From NCBI GenBank assembly GCA_000336895.1, contig AOLX01000025.1, forward strand, positions 1 to 64,000: DNA of 64,000 bases, read 5' to 3'. The stretch comes from Haloarcula argentinensis DSM 12282. GTDB taxonomy: Archaea; Halobacteriota; Halobacteria; Halobacteriales; Haloarculaceae. Both the position numbers and the translations under genes were made by a program. This document shows positions 34,711 to 43,568 of this stretch, in pieces (within the stretch, counting starts at the first letter, position 1; each line of letters opens with the position of its first letter). Under the pieces are notes generated by a model, which was not told the DNA's origin, made no database searches, and was given only the letters and a program-made list of their open reading frames with translations.

Positions 34711-34983
34711 CTATCCCCCGGCGACTGGCGGGAACACGCTGAGCTCGTCCCCGTCTTCTAGCGCGGTTTCTAGCCCGTCGAGATGCGTTATGTCTGTCCC
34801 GTTCCGGAGGATTGTCAGGTACTCCCGCAGGTCGCCGTCCTCGAACAGGTCCATCTCGGTGAATTCCTCTGAGAGCTGTCGGAGCACGTCACCCGCCTGC
34901 AGATCGCTTTCGTACTCACGGTGAACCGTTTTCTGCCCGACGGCTTCCCGGAAATTGGCGAAAAACCGCAGCTCGATTTGCAT
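34711..34983 (-). CDS. SAMP/MoaD-like ubiquitin-fold protein
   Basis: This 90-residue protein starts MQIELRFFANFREAVGQKTV and ends DELSVFPPVAGG, the MoaD/SAMP1 signature with the diglycine tail needed for adenylation by UbaA. Such small modifiers serve as sulfur carriers for molybdopterin/tungstopterin and as protein tags. The helix EEFTEMDLFEDGDLREYLTI and the loop NGTDITHLDGLETALEDGDE fit the beta-grasp fold. Its position in the AOR block favours the pterin sulfur-carrier role. I leave the SAMP number open because SAMP1 and SAMP3 cannot be separated by eye. Confidence 0.85.
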   Translation of the reverse strand: MQIELRFFANFREAVGQKTVHREYESDLQAGDVLRQLSEEFTEMDLFEDGDLREYLTILRNGTDITHLDGLETALEDGDELSVFPPVAGG

Positions 34984-35135
34984 ACCGCAGGGTTGGCGGT
35001 CGAGCGGCTTAAATCACAGCGCTCGGATCGAATACCTCGAACGGGCAACGGGTTCATTCGTTGTATTCCATCTATCATGGACCTCGAATTCCTATTCGAT
35101 GGGAACGACTTCGACCCGTTTTAGCGTCCTAGTCC

Positions 35136-36110
35136 ATGACTCCGCACATGGAACGTGTGGTCGCAAGCGATGACCCGATGATAGATGTCGACCGACTGCG
35201 GGCGGAACTCGACGCTGATGTCGTTGTCGCGGAAACCGGCGACGAAGACTCGCTCCGGGATGCCGCCGCCGGTGCAGCGGGACTCGTCGTGGACGTGAAC
35301 ACCCCGGTCACTGCCGCGGTATTCAACGCGCTGGACGACCTCAAGATCGTCGCCCGAGCGGGCGTCGGTATCGACAACATCGACGTGTCCGCGGCGGCAG
35401 ACAACGGCGTGACCGTCACGAACGTCCCCGAGTACTGTACCAACGAGGTCGCTACTCACACGGTGACGCTGCTGCTCGACTGTATCCGGACGCTCACGGC
35501 CTACGACCGCGACATTCGCGACGGTGGCTGGGGCTGGGAGCGGACCCGCCCGGTACATCGCGTCCGTGGCCAGACGCTAGGTCTCGTCTCCTTCGGCCCC
35601 ATCGCACGGCGAGTGCGCGACCAGCTACGGGGCTTTGACCTCGATGTGATCGCCTACGATCCCTACGTCGACGCCGAGGAGATGGCCGAAGCCGATGTCG
35701 AGAAAGTCACGCTGGAGGCGCTGTACGAGCGTGCTGACTACGTCTCCCTCCACGCGCCGCTGACCGAGGAGACGGAAGCGATGGTAGACGCCGATGCGTT
35801 CGCGGCGATGCGTGAGCAGGCAATTCTGGTCAACACCGGCCGTGGCGGCCTCATTGACGAAGCGGCGCTCCGGACGGCACTGGACGACGGAACGATTGGG
35901 GCCGCCGGTCTCGACGTGCTGATCGAGGAACCGCCGACGGCTGACCACCCGCTGGTCGGCCTCGACAACTGTATTGTCACGCCCCACGCGGCGTGGTACT
36001 CCGAGGAAGCCCGCGACGACCTGAACGCCGCCGTCGCCGCGAACGTCATGGCCGGATTGGCGGGCGAGACGCCGCCGAACCGGATCGATCCGGAAACGGA
36101 CTGGCTGTAG
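35136..36110 (+). CDS. C-terminal binding protein-like 2-hydroxyacid dehydrogenase
   Basis: The 324-residue NAD-dependent D-2-hydroxyacid dehydrogenase-family protein has a substrate domain with LKIVARAGVGIDNIDVSAAA, and a nucleotide domain with LGLVSFGPIARRVRDQLRG. The usual GxGxxG is GLVSFGP here, with Ser and Ala at two normally Gly positions. The catalytic Arg is in NTGRGGLI, the Glu in IEEPPTADHP and the His in PHAAWYSEEA, the last a CtBP-group feature. The substrate is unknown. A second in-frame ATG at 35148 fits the TATA-like GTTTTAGC at about 35118 better and may be the true start. Confidence 0.88.
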   Translation: MTPHMERVVASDDPMIDVDRLRAELDADVVVAETGDEDSLRDAAAGAAGLVVDVNTPVTAAVFNALDDLKIVARAGVGIDNIDVSAAADNGVTVTNVPEYCTNEVATHTVTLLLDCIRTLTAYDRDIRDGGWGWERTRPVHRVRGQTLGLVSFGPIARRVRDQLRGFDLDVIAYDPYVDAEEMAEADVEKVTLEALYERADYVSLHAPLTEETEAMVDADAFAAMREQAILVNTGRGGLIDEAALRTALDDGTIGAAGLDVLIEEPPTADHPLVGLDNCIVTPHAAWYSEEARDDLNAAVAANVMAGLAGETPPNRIDPETDWL

Positions 36111-36199
36111 CGCCCTTGCAGGTGTAACTGCCGGGTCGCCGGCCCCGCTAGTCGTATCAACCATACTAGCTTATCTCCTGTGACAGCCTTCCTCCAGAC

Positions 36200-36982
36200 A
36201 TGACAACGCGGTTACTCACGGTGCTGGTGGTGTCGCTGATCGTCCTTGCCGGCTGTCTCGGCGGCGGCGGTCCGGCGACGGGCGACGGGGTTGATGCAGA
36301 CGACGGCGGGGCCGCACCGGCAGACCGGGACGACCTCTCGGTCGCGGCGACGGACGGCCTCCTGCGAGACGCGGGCAGTTTCACCGCAACATGGTCGTAC
36401 TCGACCACTGAGGCCGGCGAGACGGCTACGATAACGAACGCCTATCAGGTGGATCTGCGGACGAATCGCTCGCTGGAGACGTTCACGATGTCCGGGCCGG
36501 AGGCCAGAACCGATTTCGAGACGTTCGTCGCCGACGGCTCGGCCTACACGCGGTACGAGACCGACGGCGAAGCGTTCTATCAGGTCAGGCCGCAGGACGA
36601 CACTTCGTTCCAGTCAGCCGTCGACCGCGGGACGCTCAGCTACGAGTCAGTCGACGACGCCCAACTGGTCGGGACAGAGACGTTCGATGGCGTCACAGTG
36701 GACCGCTATGAGTACTCTGACCTCTCGACCTGGCGACAGATCGGTGCTGGTGCATTCGGGTCCGGCGGAAACGTGACGGTGACAGATTTCACTGTCGTGA
36801 TACTGGTCGATTCGAACGGACTTGCACGCCAGACGGCGTGGACGTTGACCGGCGAAACCGACGACGGCGAGACGGTCTCCGTTGAGTGGCGCTACGAGAT
36901 TACCGGCGTCGGGTCGACTGACGTTCTAGACCCGGACTGGCTCGACGAGGCACGAGCCCAGCAGTCGAACGGGAGCAGGTGA
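36200..36982 (+). CDS. DUF7537-like lipoprotein
   Basis: The 260-residue product has a signal peptide with lipobox LAGC (Cys19), a Gly/Asp linker, and a beta-rich domain (SFTATWSYSTTEAGETATIT, ETFTMSGPEARTDFETFVADGS, VTVDRYEYSDLSTWRQIGAG) typical of haloarchaeal lipoproteins in the DUF7537 group, which resemble LolA/LppX-like half-barrels in secondary structure. Function is not known; the protein is anchored outside the cell membrane. It is followed convergently by the membrane-protein gene at 36998. Confidence 0.72.
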   Translation: MTTRLLTVLVVSLIVLAGCLGGGGPATGDGVDADDGGAAPADRDDLSVAATDGLLRDAGSFTATWSYSTTEAGETATITNAYQVDLRTNRSLETFTMSGPEARTDFETFVADGSAYTRYETDGEAFYQVRPQDDTSFQSAVDRGTLSYESVDDAQLVGTETFDGVTVDRYEYSDLSTWRQIGAGAFGSGGNVTVTDFTVVILVDSNGLARQTAWTLTGETDDGETVSVEWRYEITGVGSTDVLDPDWLDEARAQQSNGSR

Positions 36983-36997
36983 GCGACGTGACCGACC

Positions 36998-37399
36998 TCA
37001 GCATCTGAGGAATTCACGACGCTGGTCGCCGAGTGCGCTCTGGCCAGCCCCTGCCGTCTTGATATCCCGAACGAGATTCGAGAGGTACGCGCGAAGCCCG
37101 GGGTCACAGGTCCCGAATCGTCTGGCCTGGCGGTAATCACACCAGAGCGCGACCGGCAATAGCGGGGCCGCGAACAGTCCGGACAGCGTGACGCCTAACT
37201 GGAACGGGTGACCGGTCGGGACGGCGAGCCATGCGGCGGCCACGACCGCCCAGAACACCACCCCGTAGACGACGGTGTGTCGCCAGTTGTGCGTCGGTAG
37301 TTCATATCCGCGAATGCGCGACGACGAGTCATCCGGTGTGTCGCCAGTGGCCGCACTGCTGGGTGCGTCGCCAGTAGATGGAGAGACAGAACACGACAT
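36998..37399 (-). CDS. Hypothetical two-helix membrane protein
   Basis: The ATG at 37399 gives 133 residues: a Ser/Asp-rich N-terminus of about 40 residues, two hydrophobic helices (about 44-62 and 70-86) and a basic, Arg-rich C-terminal tail (CDYRQARRFGTCDPGLRAYL). No motif is recognised. It is divergent from the HTH regulator at 37495 with 95 bases between starts and could be its target. The frame runs upstream to 37480, but that portion crosses the divergent promoter. Confidence 0.55.
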   Translation of the reverse strand: MSCSVSPSTGDAPSSAATGDTPDDSSSRIRGYELPTHNWRHTVVYGVVFWAVVAAAWLAVPTGHPFQLGVTLSGLFAAPLLPVALWCDYRQARRFGTCDPGLRAYLSNLVRDIKTAGAGQSALGDQRREFLRC

Positions 37400-37461
37400 A
37401 TCCTTTCGAAAGCGTCCTTGGATAATGACGGCTTGTTTGGCATACGCCGAACGAGACAGTG

Positions 37462-37468
37462 CGTATAA
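37462..37468 (+). promoter_or_regulatory. TATA box of the 37495 regulator
   Basis: CGTATAAG lies 29 bases before the ATG at 37495 and indicates a leaderless start there; the in-frame ATG at 37459 would lie upstream of the TATA box and is excluded. Confidence 0.6.
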
Positions 37469-37494
37469 GCCACTCGACACGCAATGGGGTGTAC

Positions 37495-38280
37495 ATGCGA
37501 GAGTTCATTTTCACTATCGACTACGAGCGGAACGTCGACCCCGTCATGGACGTGTTCATCGACTATCCGGAAACACACTCCCGGACTATTGCGTGCAACG
37601 TCACACGAGACGGGATGTGGCGGCTCGAACGCGTCGCCGGTCCGGAAACCGCCCTCGAACAGCTTGACGACGTGTACGACGATCCCGTCCAATGTACTGA
37701 GTGCATCGGGACCCGCAACTGCAAGACCGACTGGACGTACGAGGTCATCGGCTCGGACCCCGGAGTTCGGACGGTGTACAGCTATCGGTCGGAAGCCGGC
37801 GACTGCCACTCGATTCCGCGGCTGGCCATCGACCACGTCGGCCGCGGCGTCCTCGTCGAGACCGAACGCCGCGGGAGCCGGTGTGAGTGGCGACTGCTCC
37901 TGTGCAGCGACGCCGGCGTCGACGGGCTGTTCGAGGAGATGGAATCCGAGCTTCGTGAGGGACTCACCGTCGAATTCCGGCAGCTTAGCTCGCCCTCGTA
38001 CTGGGTCGACGAGGCCGTGACGCTGGCGGAACTCCCGCCCGAGCAACAGGCCGCCGTCGAGGCCGCCGTCGAACACGGCTACTACCGGACGCCTCGGGAC
38101 ACCTCGCTCACCGAACTCGCAGAGACCCTCGACGTGTCGCGGTCGACGCTCCAGTACCGCCTCCAGCGGGCTGAAGCATGGATCGTCCGGTCGTTCGTCA
38201 CGCGGTCGATGGGGCCGGTTCAGGCCGACGAGGACGTCGCCGAGGGCGGACGCCTCCGTATCGGCCGCTCAGGCGTGTAA
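37495..38280 (+). CDS. Bat-type HTH transcriptional regulator
   Basis: The 261-residue protein has an N-terminal sensing region with a compact cysteine cluster (QCTECIGTRNC near 65-75, then CKTDW and GDCHS) and a C-terminal bacterio-opsin-activator HTH (about 180-235: LPPEQQAAVEAAVEHGYYRT, TSLTELAETLDVSRSTLQYR, LQRAEAWIVRSF). The cysteine cluster is the kind seen in haloarchaeal regulators that respond to redox or metal; this is inference. The start is fixed by the TATA box. The divergent membrane-protein gene at 37399 may be regulated by it. Confidence 0.85.
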   Translation: MREFIFTIDYERNVDPVMDVFIDYPETHSRTIACNVTRDGMWRLERVAGPETALEQLDDVYDDPVQCTECIGTRNCKTDWTYEVIGSDPGVRTVYSYRSEAGDCHSIPRLAIDHVGRGVLVETERRGSRCEWRLLLCSDAGVDGLFEEMESELREGLTVEFRQLSSPSYWVDEAVTLAELPPEQQAAVEAAVEHGYYRTPRDTSLTELAETLDVSRSTLQYRLQRAEAWIVRSFVTRSMGPVQADEDVAEGGRLRIGRSGV

Positions 38281-38518
38281 CCGGCGGTATTGTCTCTGGC
38301 ACCATCACCTGACCGGCTTGCACTACCTGCATACTGCCGCGTCGCAGTTCAGAACGGGGTAACAGCAGGCGGGGAGGCATGCGTCGTGGTATGCCAGAAA
38401 TGACATATCGTCACCACTTCTCCGAAGTTCGGCATGTGCCAAACGAGTCGTCATGGGGGATGCACCCCTACAATTGGGTACGACCGCGGGCGTTCCCACG
38501 CGCTCGCAGAGGCACACT

Positions 38519-39538
38519 ATGACGACACGCAGCATCTATTCCCCCGACGAACGCGATGAAAGTGCGGACGAACAGGCCGAGTCCGAGGCGAGTACCGGCC
38601 ACGCCTGCCCGGACTGTGGCGGGAGCCTCGTCACCGACGACAGTCGCGGCGAGACGGTCTGTGAATCCTGCGGCCTCGTCGTCGACGAGGACGAGATCGA
38701 CCACGGGCCGGAGTGGCGCGCCTTCGACAGCCAGGAGCGCGACAACAAGCGCCGCGTCGGCGCGCCGACGACCGAGATGAAACACGACAAGGGTCTCTCG
38801 ACCAACATCGGCTGGCAGGACAAGGACGCCTACGGTAACTCCCTGTCGACGCGCCAGCGCGAGAAGATGCAGCGCCTGCGCACCTGGGACGAACGGTTCC
38901 GAACCCGCGACCACGCCGAGCGCAACCTCAAGCAGGCGCTGGGCGAGATCGACCGGATGGGAAGCGCCCTCGGCGTCCCCGAGAGCGCCCGCGAGACGGC
39001 CAGCGTCATCTACCGCCGTGCCCTCGACGAGGGGATGCTGCCCGGCCGCTCCATTGAAGGAATGGCGACCGCCGCGCTATACGCCGCCATCAGGCAGGCG
39101 AACCTCCCACAGACGCTCGACGACATGGCCGTCGTCAGCCGTGTCGACGAGATGGAGTTCACCCGCGCGTACCGCTATCTCAACCGCGAACTCTCCCTGC
39201 AGGTCGGCCCGCCGGACCCCGCGACATACCTCAGCAAGTTCATCTCTGAACTCGGCGCCGACGACGCCCTCGAACGCCAGGCCCGCGCCCTCATCGAAGC
39301 GGGGAAGGAAGCGAACGTCCACAGCGGCAAGAGCCCTGTCGGCCTCGCCGCCGCGGCCATCTACGCCGCCGGCCTGCTGCTCGGCGAGGAGATGACGCAG
39401 GAAACCGTCAGCGAGGCCACTGACATCAGCACCGTGACGATCCGCGAGCGCTACCGCGAACTGCTGGAAGCCGAGGCGGAACTCGACGACAGCGCCGTCG
39501 ACGCGACGAGCGGTCCCGAATCCGGCGCGAGCGCCTAA
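38519..39538 (+). CDS. tfb: Transcription initiation factor TFB
   Basis: The 339-residue factor recruits RNA polymerase to TBP-bound promoters. An N-terminal zinc ribbon uses Cys30, Cys33, Cys48 and Cys51 (CPDCGGSLV ... CESCGLVV). The B-reader/linker contains EWRAFDSQERDNKRRVGAP. Two cyclin folds follow, at about 135-225 and 235-325, the second ending with the HTH TQETVSEATDISTVTIRERY. Haloarchaea carry several TFBs; which paralogue this is cannot be told. The ATG at 38519 matches the family start. The 238-base upstream region has a palindromic CCGAAGTTCGG and a weak TATA-like element. Confidence 0.96.
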   Translation: MTTRSIYSPDERDESADEQAESEASTGHACPDCGGSLVTDDSRGETVCESCGLVVDEDEIDHGPEWRAFDSQERDNKRRVGAPTTEMKHDKGLSTNIGWQDKDAYGNSLSTRQREKMQRLRTWDERFRTRDHAERNLKQALGEIDRMGSALGVPESARETASVIYRRALDEGMLPGRSIEGMATAALYAAIRQANLPQTLDDMAVVSRVDEMEFTRAYRYLNRELSLQVGPPDPATYLSKFISELGADDALERQARALIEAGKEANVHSGKSPVGLAAAAIYAAGLLLGEEMTQETVSEATDISTVTIRERYRELLEAEAELDDSAVDATSGPESGASA

Positions 39539-39560
39539 CCACGGCGCGCTGCGTTTCCGC

Positions 39561-40355
39561 TTAGCTCCGCTGTCCCTCGAAATCTTCCAACCACCCACGC
39601 ACGGCGCTCTGTATCGCGCCGGTCGTACTTCCGACGTGTAGTATCTGATATCCAGATTCTGCCTTCTCGTTTACGTCGTCCATGCCGAAGCCGAGGCCGC
39701 CGACGGTGACATCCGCCTCGACCGCCGCCGAGCGGACTGTCTCTACGGCGTCCTGTACCTCCGGGTGCTCGATTTCGCCGGGGTGACCCAGCGACACCGA
39801 GAGGTCGAATGGCCCGATGAACACGAAGCCCACATCGGGCACATCCAGAATCGCGTCGATGTTCTCGACGGCCTCCTTCGTCTCGATTGTGGTCCCGACC
39901 AGCGTCTCTTCGTCCGCGGCCTCGATGTAGTTCTCACCCAGACCCCAGCGACGCGCTCGGGGCGCGGCCAGTCCCCGGTCGCCCGGATCGCCGTCGTATC
40001 GGAACCGCCCCGACTTGACGGCCGCCCGGACTTCCTCGGCGGTCTCGACCCGCGGGAGGAAGACGTTCTTCACCCCCAGGTCCAGCGTCTTCCGCACCAG
40101 CGTTGGCGACGTATCCGGCAACCGAACCAGTAGCTCCGTTCCCGTGCCGTCGGCCGCCCGCAGGAGGTCCTCGACGGTCGCCGCGTCCCACGGATCAGGC
40201 CCGCCGTGCTCGAAATCGAGCCAGATGAAATCAACGCCGAGGTCGCCGTAGAACTCGACCAGCGTCGGGCTGTAAGCGTTATCGAGGACGCCCAGCGCGA
40301 CGCCGCCGCTGTCGACTGTTTTGCGGAGTCCGTTCGTCGGCAGTGGTTCTGCCAT
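39561..40355 (-). CDS. HpcH/HpaI-family aldolase
   Basis: The ATG at 40355 gives 264 residues with the HpcH/HpaI TIM-barrel pattern: ALGVLDNAYSPTLVEFYGDL, DFIWLDFEHGG (base region), VRLPDTSPTLVRKTLDLGVK, metal-binding Glu in TTIETKEAVEN and Asp in FIGPFDLSVSLG. The family cleaves 2-keto-3-deoxy or 4-hydroxy-2-oxo acids to pyruvate and an aldehyde. The substrate is not deducible; no degradation genes are adjacent. It is convergent with tfb by 22 bases. Confidence 0.88.
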   Translation of the reverse strand: MAEPLPTNGLRKTVDSGGVALGVLDNAYSPTLVEFYGDLGVDFIWLDFEHGGPDPWDAATVEDLLRAADGTGTELLVRLPDTSPTLVRKTLDLGVKNVFLPRVETAEEVRAAVKSGRFRYDGDPGDRGLAAPRARRWGLGENYIEAADEETLVGTTIETKEAVENIDAILDVPDVGFVFIGPFDLSVSLGHPGEIEHPEVQDAVETVRSAAVEADVTVGGLGFGMDDVNEKAESGYQILHVGSTTGAIQSAVRGWLEDFEGQRS

Positions 40356-40434
40356 ATCAGGTCTGTGCTGTGCGATACCAATAAACATAGTACGGAAACA
40401 GTTACCCAGTACTGCTCCGCCGACCGTCACGCGC

Positions 40435-40761
40435 CTACTGTCCCGGTAGCGGGCAGAGGCTCGCAGTCAAAACAGCTACCTCGTCAGTGTGGTTGTGCGC
40501 GCCGTGAGCCTGCCCGCGCTCGTTCAGCACGACGCCCGGTGCGGTGATGGCTTCCTCGGTATCCTCCTGCTGGACGGTCACTTCGCCCCGGACCACGTGG
40601 AACACGTTCGTCGCATCCCCATGTTCGTGCGGGTCGATTGTCGCGTCCGGCCCCAGCGCGAACGCCTTCACCAGCACGTCGTCGGTCACTGCCAGTTCTC
40701 CGTCGATAACTTCGCCTGCTGCCGGTTCGGCATCGAACGTTGCTAATCTGTCGAGTGACAT
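40435..40761 (-). CDS. Single-domain cupin protein
   Basis: The 108-residue protein is one cupin barrel. Motif 1 is DPHEHGDATNVFHVVRGEVT at about 43-62 (His-rich metal site), and motif 2 is APGVVLNERGQAHGAHNHTD, with His residues at 86-91. Small cupins bind metal and may act as isomerases, dioxygenases or sensors; no further guess is supported. It lies upstream of the aldolase on the same strand with a 79-base gap, so cotranscription is possible. Confidence 0.83.
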   Translation of the reverse strand: MSLDRLATFDAEPAAGEVIDGELAVTDDVLVKAFALGPDATIDPHEHGDATNVFHVVRGEVTVQQEDTEEAITAPGVVLNERGQAHGAHNHTDEVAVLTASLCPLPGQ

Positions 40762-40872
40762 ACCGGCACGTGGGCCGGGGCGTCCTTAGCCGTTCGGCTG
40801 CTGGGAAAGTCCATGTCTGTTTGTCTGGGTACGTGTGCTGTTCAGACTCGTCTCACGAGACACTCACACGAC

Positions 40873-41595
40873 TCACCCATCTGCCAGCCGGAATGCGAGA
40901 CTGTACATTGTCCCGGTTCGCTCGGAGCCGATAGCTGCGACCAAATCGTCAGCCATCGCAGTCAGTGGCTCTCCGAGCGAATCCGGAAGCCTCGCGGCGT
41001 ACCCACGCACCACTTCGGCGTGGGCATCCAGATGGGCCTCGGTCCAGGGAACCGGGTCCAGCAGCGTCTTCTTGCGCTCGACAGTCCAGCCGTAGTCGAC
41101 GAACACCGCGGCCAGCATGGCGGGCGGGTAGAACGTCAGCGCCGGCCGGCCGTCAACCATTCGTGCGGCGGTGTTCTCCAGTGCGAACAGTCGGTTGACG
41201 GCCGCATCGGCGGGTGGCACTGCGTAGTCGTCGACGACGAGGTGGCCGTCGGGCTTCGCGACCCGCGTCAGTTCGGCCGCGATAGGTGTCAGGTCGGCCG
41301 GTGGCAGGACGTTACAGAGCCCGTGGGCGGTGACGAAGTCGACGCTGTCGGTCGCAAGCGGCGTCGCCCGGAGGTCGGCCTCAAGGACGACCAGCCGGTC
41401 GGCGTTTCCATCGCCGACGCGCTCGCGGACTGTCGCGGCGTGGTCGGCGTCGTCCGTCACCGCGTACACCCGCTCTGCGCCCGCGGCCAGCAGTCCCGCC
41501 GTCGCGTTCCCGACGCCGGCCCCGGCTTCGAGACAGACCTGCCCCTCGACCTGCCGGTCGGCGAGGGCGGCCGTCACCGTCTCCGGAACGTCCAC
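40873..41595 (-). CDS. Class I SAM-dependent methyltransferase
   Basis: The 240-residue protein has the methyltransferase motif I VCLEAGAGVGNATAGLLAAG (about 20-39), the motif after strand 2 (VYAVTDDADHAATV), DSVDFVTAHGLCNVLPPADL as motif IV, and GHLVVDDYAV as motif VI. The C-terminal half is helical. Substrate unknown. It starts two bases after the stop codon of the aldo/keto reductase gene on the same strand, so the two form an operon. Confidence 0.88.
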   Translation of the reverse strand: MDVPETVTAALADRQVEGQVCLEAGAGVGNATAGLLAAGAERVYAVTDDADHAATVRERVGDGNADRLVVLEADLRATPLATDSVDFVTAHGLCNVLPPADLTPIAAELTRVAKPDGHLVVDDYAVPPADAAVNRLFALENTAARMVDGRPALTFYPPAMLAAVFVDYGWTVERKKTLLDPVPWTEAHLDAHAEVVRGYAARLPDSLGEPLTAMADDLVAAIGSERTGTMYSLAFRLADG

Positions 41596-41597
41596 GG

Positions 41598-42482
41598 TCA
41601 GTGGTGCAGTTGCTCGGGTACCGGGCTGTCATTGTGGCGCGCTTCCTCGATGAGCGCGCGCTGCCGGGCCTCGCCCATCCCCGTCGAGCGGCTGGCGGCG
41701 TCGAGCACCATCGCAACGAGCTTCGGGTCGCCGGGGCTGACGACGGTGTCGAGGCTCTGGGCGGCGGCGAAGTCGAACCGCTCGCGGATGACCTCCGGCG
41801 TGTCGACCGGCTCGTACCAGTTCGCGTACGGGCGGTCGGCCTCGGCCAGTTCGTCGGTCGACGGCCAAGACCCCTTCGCGAACGCCTTGATGCCCAGCGT
41901 ACCGATGCCTTCCGCCTCACAGCGTTCCAGCACGGCCTCGTAGTCGTACTCGTCGCCGTCCTTGCCGGCGACGACGGGGTTCAGCGGGAACATCACCGTC
42001 TCTAGGTCGTCGATGCGGTCGATGGCGTCCAGAATGAGTTCGGGGTTGCCGTGGCTCGTCAGCCCGATGTGGTCGATTTTCCCGTCGTCCTTTGCCTCCC
42101 GTATCGCGTCGAGCGCGCCCCCGTCGGCGGTGATCGTGTCCAGTTCGTCTTCGTACTCCAAGCCGTGGATCTGGTAGAGGTCGATAGTGTCGATACCGAG
42201 GCGATCCAGCGACCGGTCGATTTTCCGCGCCGCTCCCTCGTACTCGCGCTCCTGGGTCTTGCAGCCTAGAAAGATGTCGTCGCGGTACTGCCGGAGCTTC
42301 GGCCCCAGTTTCAGCTCCGCGTCGCCGTAGGTCGGTGCGACATCGAAGTGATTGACCCCGTGGTCCAACACGAGTTCGACCAGCTGGTTCGCGCCCTCCT
42401 GTTCGAGCCAGTTGAGTGCGATCGAGCCGAACGTCAGCACCGTGCTTTCCTGTCCAGTGTCGCCCAGTGCTCGGGTTTCCAT
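41598..42482 (-). CDS. Aldo/keto reductase
   Basis: The 294-residue NADPH-type reductase has the AKR catalytic set: Asp in HFDVAPTYGDAE together with Tyr from the same motif, Lys in LGCKTQER and His in YQIHGLE. The N-terminus METRALGDTGQESTVLTFGS is standard for the family. The C-terminal helices after the barrel show EEARHNDSPVP. It is followed directly by the methyltransferase gene. The physiological substrate is unknown. Confidence 0.92.
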   Translation of the reverse strand: METRALGDTGQESTVLTFGSIALNWLEQEGANQLVELVLDHGVNHFDVAPTYGDAELKLGPKLRQYRDDIFLGCKTQEREYEGAARKIDRSLDRLGIDTIDLYQIHGLEYEDELDTITADGGALDAIREAKDDGKIDHIGLTSHGNPELILDAIDRIDDLETVMFPLNPVVAGKDGDEYDYEAVLERCEAEGIGTLGIKAFAKGSWPSTDELAEADRPYANWYEPVDTPEVIRERFDFAAAQSLDTVVSPGDPKLVAMVLDAASRSTGMGEARQRALIEEARHNDSPVPEQLHH

Positions 42483-42608
42483 ACCGGCTCAACGCCCCGG
42501 AGACCAATAACCGTTGGTCGCTGCCGTCTCAGACAGTCTGGATACCGGACTGCGAGGGGGTGTGCCGGCCGGGGTTTATTACTCCCTCAGTCCGAACGGG
42601 ATGTATAG

Positions 42609-43568
42609 ATGTTTGGGAGAGAACAACTGTTCTCGGCGATGACGGCGTCGTACGTGATCGCAGTCACGCTCGCCCTCGTCGTCGCCGCGATATTCGCGCC
42701 GGTCATCTGGAACGGCGTGCCAAGCGGTGGTGACGACGACCCGAGCGTCGCCGTCGTCACCCTTCGCGGCGGCACAACTGACGCTAACGTCAACGCTGTC
42801 AAGCAGGACCTCCGCGAAGCACGAACTAACGAATCAATCGAGGCGGTCGTCCTCCGGATCGACAGTCCCGGTGGGCCGGTCGACTCGAGCGAGGAGTTCT
42901 ACCTCGCCGTGAACCGGACCGCCAGTGAAATGCCCGTCGTCGCCTACGTTGAAGGCACGGCCGCATCGGGCGGGTACTACGGCATCACACCGGCCGACGA
43001 AATCGTCGTCAAGCCGAGCTCGAACGTCGGCAGTATCGGCGTCATCGTTCAGGCCCCGCTGAGTCTCATCGAGCAGGTGGAAAAGCAGGGCGAGACGTTC
43101 GTCCGGTCGGGGCCGGACAAGGCCCAGATAAGCAAAGACAGCCTCCGTGAGGACATCGAGGTGCTCCAGCGATCGTTCGTCGGGACGGTCATGCGTCACC
43201 GGGGCGAGCAACTGACCGTCTCCCGCGAGGAAGTCGCCAACGGCGGCACGTACCTCGGCGCACAGGCAACCCAGAACGGTTTCGCCGACCGGATCGGCGA
43301 CACCGAACTGGCCATCGAACGGGCCGCCGCACTCTCTGACGACATCGAAGGCGACCAGTACGACGTGACCTATCAGGGCAGTGGCGGTGCCAATTTCAAC
43401 GTCATCATCGTTCCTGCTGGCGCTGAAACTGTTCAGGGTGCGAACAACGTGACGTATCTCGTCCATCCCGACGACAGTGAGACGACGTTCCGGGAGCCGG
43501 TGAAGTACTACGCCGTCTGGGGAATCCCCGCTGAGGACAACAATGCAACGGTGATTCGCAATGACTGA
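42609..43568 (+). CDS. S49 signal peptide peptidase-like protease
   Basis: The 319-residue membrane-anchored protease has one N-terminal helix (about 12-34) and an S49 domain outside. The catalytic Ser120 is in EGTAASGGYYG and the base Lys171 in SGPDKAQ; the spacing of 51 matches SppA-type Ser/Lys dyads. Other blocks are VVLRIDSPGGP and KPSSNVGSIGV. It degrades cleaved signal peptides or misfolded membrane proteins in related species. It overlaps the next gene by eight bases, so the two are cotranscribed and probably work together. Confidence 0.92.
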   Translation: MFGREQLFSAMTASYVIAVTLALVVAAIFAPVIWNGVPSGGDDDPSVAVVTLRGGTTDANVNAVKQDLREARTNESIEAVVLRIDSPGGPVDSSEEFYLAVNRTASEMPVVAYVEGTAASGGYYGITPADEIVVKPSSNVGSIGVIVQAPLSLIEQVEKQGETFVRSGPDKAQISKDSLREDIEVLQRSFVGTVMRHRGEQLTVSREEVANGGTYLGAQATQNGFADRIGDTELAIERAAALSDDIEGDQYDVTYQGSGGANFNVIIVPAGAETVQGANNVTYLVHPDDSETTFREPVKYYAVWGIPAEDNNATVIRND

